Shown here one piece after another: positions 8,252 to 10,943 of a stretch of 10,943 nucleotides of DNA (the first letter of the stretch is position 1; each line of letters begins with the position of its first letter). A program made the translations under genes and the position numbers. This stretch comes from Zetaproteobacteria bacterium. GTDB taxonomy: Bacteria; Pseudomonadota; Zetaproteobacteria; Mariprofundales; Mariprofundaceae. The stretch is taken from contig JAJRVH010000014.1 in NCBI GenBank assembly GCA_021545625.1, positions 1 to 10,943 of the forward strand. The letters are read 5' to 3'. The notes beneath the pieces are model-generated. The model was not told the DNA's origin, did no database searches, and worked only from the letters and a program-made list of their open reading frames with translations.

Positions 8252-8866
8252 ATGAGCGAACAGGAAGCCCATACCGGCAAGGTTGTCAGGGAGATCAAGG
8301 TCCGCAACGATGTGTTTGAAGGGACGAAATACAAAAAACAGAACAATGTGCTCAGAATGGTGCTGTTCTATACGACCTGTGCGCTGGTGCTTGTGCTTGC
8401 GTCCTACGGCGGGCTTTATTTTACCAAGGCGCATCTGCATGACGGCGTCTTGCTCAACAATGCCGAAGAGCTGAAGGCGGCGATCAATTTCGACAAGACC
8501 AATCGCACCCTGCTGGCCCAGATGCCGGGTCTGCTTAACGAGGTGAAGAAAGATCCTAACGACCGCTATCTTTCCTCGATGGATATCAAGGTCGATGCGC
8601 CGAAGCTGCAGATCAGCCCCGACAACCTGGTCGACGTGCTGATCAAGGGCGGGCTGGTGACAAAGACCTTTGATGGCAACGAATTCATCGATGTCGACTG
8701 GGAAACCCGCAACTGGGCCTATGGCCATCTTTCGGTCGTCATTACCAGCAAGGAAGATCCGGATATCCAGCTGACACTGAATATCGCCAAGGATGGAAGC
8801 CTGCTGATCTGGCGCGTGGTCGGTGCCTTCATGTCGCCGGCGCTGAGGGATCGGGTGATCTCCTGA
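8252..8866 (+). CDS. Unrecognised single-pass membrane protein, 204 aa
   Basis: I do not recognise this family. The 204-aa protein has a polar, basic N-terminus (residues 1-33, ending KYKKQNN). One hydrophobic segment follows at about 34-57, then an extra 147-residue C-terminal part without further membrane segments. By the positive-inside rule the N-terminus should be cytoplasmic and the C-terminal domain periplasmic, held by an uncleaved anchor; there is no lipobox. The C-terminal part alternates helical stretches (AEELKAAINFDKTNRTLLAQ) with likely beta strands (GHLSVVITSKE, DIQLTLNIAKDGSLLIWRVV), suggesting a small folded domain. Its only cysteine lies in the membrane segment. GGAGG lies seven bases before the ATG, and a strong terminator follows the stop, so it is expressed alone. 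A role at the envelope is inference only. Confidence 0.82.
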   Translation: MSEQEAHTGKVVREIKVRNDVFEGTKYKKQNNVLRMVLFYTTCALVLVLASYGGLYFTKAHLHDGVLLNNAEELKAAINFDKTNRTLLAQMPGLLNEVKKDPNDRYLSSMDIKVDAPKLQISPDNLVDVLIKGGLVTKTFDGNEFIDVDWETRNWAYGHLSVVITSKEDPDIQLTLNIAKDGSLLIWRVVGAFMSPALRDRVIS

Positions 8867-8885
8867 CCGGAACCTTCGCACTGAC

Positions 8886-8914
8886 AGAGGGCCGCCTGCC
8901 GCGGCCCTCTTTTT
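8886..8914 (+). terminator. Intrinsic terminator after the 204-aa gene
   Basis: AGAGGGCCGC (8886-8895) and GCGGCCCTCT (8901-8910) form a perfect ten-pair stem around CTGCC, followed at once by a T-run and TTATTGTT. It lies 20 bases after the stop codon and cleanly separates this unit from aat. Confidence 0.92.
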
Positions 8915-8942
8915 ATTGTTCCCGCTCTGCTATCCTCGCGGT

Positions 8943-9587
8943 ATGTATGAGGCAGCAACGCGCATCGAGTTTCCACCGCCACACCTGGCCGATGATCAGG
9001 GGCTGCTGGCCATCGGCGGCGACCTGGAGCCGGACACCCTGCTGACGGCCTACGGGCGCGGCGTTTTTCCATGGTATCAGGCCGGTTATCCGGTTCTCTG
9101 GTGGTGTCCGGATCCGCGCATGGTGCTGTTTGCCGGCGAGTTCCATTGCTCGAAAAGGCTGCGACGGCGTTTGCGGCAACCCTGCTATCGTTTCAGCTGG
9201 GACCGGGCCTTCCGGGACGTGATCGAAAGCTGCGCCTCGATTCCCAGGCGCGGGGAGAGCGGCACATGGATCCTGCCGGAGATGATTGCCGCCTACACGC
9301 GCCTGCATGAGCTGGGGGTTGCCCATTCGCTGGAGGTCTGGCAGGACGGGGAACTGATCGGCGGGCTGTACGGTGTGCTGCATCGCAATGTGTTTTTTGC
9401 CGAATCGATGTTCAGCCGTCGCACCGATGCGTCGAAAATGGCGCTGGCGCTCCTGAGCCGGCGCGCGCTGAAGGAGGGATGGATGCTGATCGATTGCCAG
9501 TTCCATACCGATCATCTGGCCAGCCTCGGCGCGCGCGAGATCAGCCGCGACCGTTTTCTGGAACTGCTGGCGCAGGGCGACGGCTGA
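8943..9587 (+). CDS. aat: Leucyl/phenylalanyl-tRNA-protein transferase
   Basis: Aat adds Leu or Phe from charged tRNA to proteins with N-terminal Lys or Arg, making them substrates for ClpS/ClpAP in the bacterial N-degron pathway. The 214-aa cytoplasmic enzyme is slightly shorter than the E. coli one (234 aa). It shows FPPP (10-13), GLLAIGGDL (20-28), RGVFPWY (39-45), WWCPDPR (53-59, usually WWSPDPR), SGTWI (106-110), GLYGV (141-145), AESMFS with the key glutamate 154, and LIDCQ with the catalytic-region glutamine 186. No Shine-Dalgarno sequence precedes the ATG at 8943. A TATCCT -10-like element at 8931-8936 would start transcription at or next to the ATG, so a leaderless mRNA is possible. 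The stop overlaps the thpR start (TGATG), making this the head of an aat-thpR-recA run. Confidence 0.95.
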   Translation: MYEAATRIEFPPPHLADDQGLLAIGGDLEPDTLLTAYGRGVFPWYQAGYPVLWWCPDPRMVLFAGEFHCSKRLRRRLRQPCYRFSWDRAFRDVIESCASIPRRGESGTWILPEMIAAYTRLHELGVAHSLEVWQDGELIGGLYGVLHRNVFFAESMFSRRTDASKMALALLSRRALKEGWMLIDCQFHTDHLASLGAREISRDRFLELLAQGDG

Positions 9588-10186
9588 TGCGCCTGTTCGC
9601 GGCCCTGGAAATCAGCGAGGATGTCCGTAGCGGGCTGGCCGACTGGTGGCTGGATGCCCGGCCGTGGCTGGCCGACGACTGCTGGCGGGATGTCCGGTCG
9701 CATCTGTGGCATGTAACGCTGGCATTCTACGGCGAGGTCGGCGGCTGCGAGGCCGACGATCTGGCCGAGGAACTGGCCGAATGCGCCCGCCGCGCGCCGG
9801 TTCTGCGGCTGGGCGTGAACGGTTTCGGGGTGTTTCCGTCATTGCTGAGGCCGAAGGTTTTCTGGGCCGGCGTGGACGATCTGGGAGATGGCGGCGATCT
9901 GAAGCATCTTGCCCGTTGTTGTCGGCGGGCCGGTCATGCTACCGTTCGCAAACATGTTGCCGGCGAGGCACCCTTCAGGGGGCATATCACGGTGGCGCGA
10001 TGGCAGGGCCGCGGCAGGCCGCGCGCGCAGCCATGGCGCGATGGCATGCCGGCTCCACCGGGGCTTGTCTGGCAGGGCGGTCGCCTGTGCCTGTTCCAGT
10101 CGATACTGCGCCCCGAGGGGCCCCAGTATCGCAGGCTGGAGGCCTTTGCCTGCGGCGGCGATAACGATGGAAGATTCAGGGGATGA
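9587..10186 (+). CDS. thpR: RNA 2',3'-cyclic phosphodiesterase (LigT family)
   Basis: ThpR/LigT proteins hydrolyse 2',3'-cyclic phosphate ends of RNA, and some ligate tRNA halves with a 2'-5' bond in vitro. The 199-aa length is a little above the usual 175-190 or so. The two catalytic H-x-T-x motifs of the 2H phosphoesterase fold are both present: HVTL (42-45) and HITV (133-136). The N-terminus MRLFAALEIS and the GF-GVFPS-PKVFWAGV region are typical of the family. The start shares one base with the aat stop (TGATG), so translation is probably coupled. recA begins five bases after its stop; a thpR-recA neighbourhood, often with cinA, is known in other bacteria, but cinA is absent here. Its 3' end contains a long imperfect hairpin at 10101-10131. 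Confidence 0.92.
   Translation: MRLFAALEISEDVRSGLADWWLDARPWLADDCWRDVRSHLWHVTLAFYGEVGGCEADDLAEELAECARRAPVLRLGVNGFGVFPSLLRPKVFWAGVDDLGDGGDLKHLARCCRRAGHATVRKHVAGEAPFRGHITVARWQGRGRPRAQPWRDGMPAPPGLVWQGGRLCLFQSILRPEGPQYRRLEAFACGGDNDGRFRG
10101..10131 (+). repeat. Long imperfect hairpin inside thpR, upstream of recA
   Basis: CGATACTG (10101-10108) and CAGTATCG (10124-10131) are perfect eight-base inverted arms. Inside them, GCCC (10110-10113) pairs with GGGC (10118-10121) around the loop CGAG. An asymmetric internal loop (C on one side, CC on the other) separates the two stems. The structure lies wholly in the thpR reading frame and ends 60 bases before the recA start. No T-run follows, so it is not a normal terminator. 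Confidence 0.5.
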
Positions 10187-10191
10187 TGGAT

Positions 10192-10943
<752 letters not shown>

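Overview
The window reads as chromosomal housekeeping DNA from a GC-rich (roughly 60% G+C by eye) proteobacterium. The UvrB, RecA, Aat and YoaA-type helicase sequences are all of clear proteobacterial type. I cannot fix the class: a gamma- or zeta-like lineage is possible, but this is inference. All ten recognised genes lie on the + strand. I see no transposase, integrase, CRISPR array, tRNA or rRNA, and no stretch with obviously foreign composition.

Layout. (1) 2-1903: uvrB, missing about 25 N-terminal residues at the window edge. (2) 1904-2266: an AT-richer gap without a gene, holding two perfect DnaA-box matches and a short inverted/direct repeat. (3) 2267-2602: a small, unrecognised, helical 111-aa protein. 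(4) 2612-3207: a compact heat-shock unit, made of a sigma-32-like promoter, a hairpin at the predicted 5' end of the mRNA, an hsp20 gene and an intrinsic terminator. (5) 3229-8177: a tightly packed four-gene run. It holds two OppD/DppD- and OppF/DppF-type ABC ATPases, a YoaA/DinG-family iron-sulfur helicase and a glycerate kinase, with stop/start overlaps or a gap of only a few bases between them. (6) 8178-8914: a gene with its own likely promoter and strong terminator, encoding an unrecognised 204-aa protein with one membrane anchor. (7) 8943-10943: aat, thpR and recA, again nearly overlapping, with recA cut by the window end.

Three DNA-repair proteins (UvrB, the YoaA-type helicase and RecA) lie within 11 kb, but in three different transcription units. 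RecA has only five bases between the thpR stop and its best start, so its promoter must lie inside thpR or upstream of aat. No canonical LexA box is evident there. A long imperfect hairpin inside the 3' end of thpR, about 60 bases before recA, is the most notable structure at that junction.

I found no complete new system. The most worthwhile unknowns are the 111-aa and 204-aa proteins, the DnaA-box gap after uvrB, and the structure inside thpR ahead of recA.
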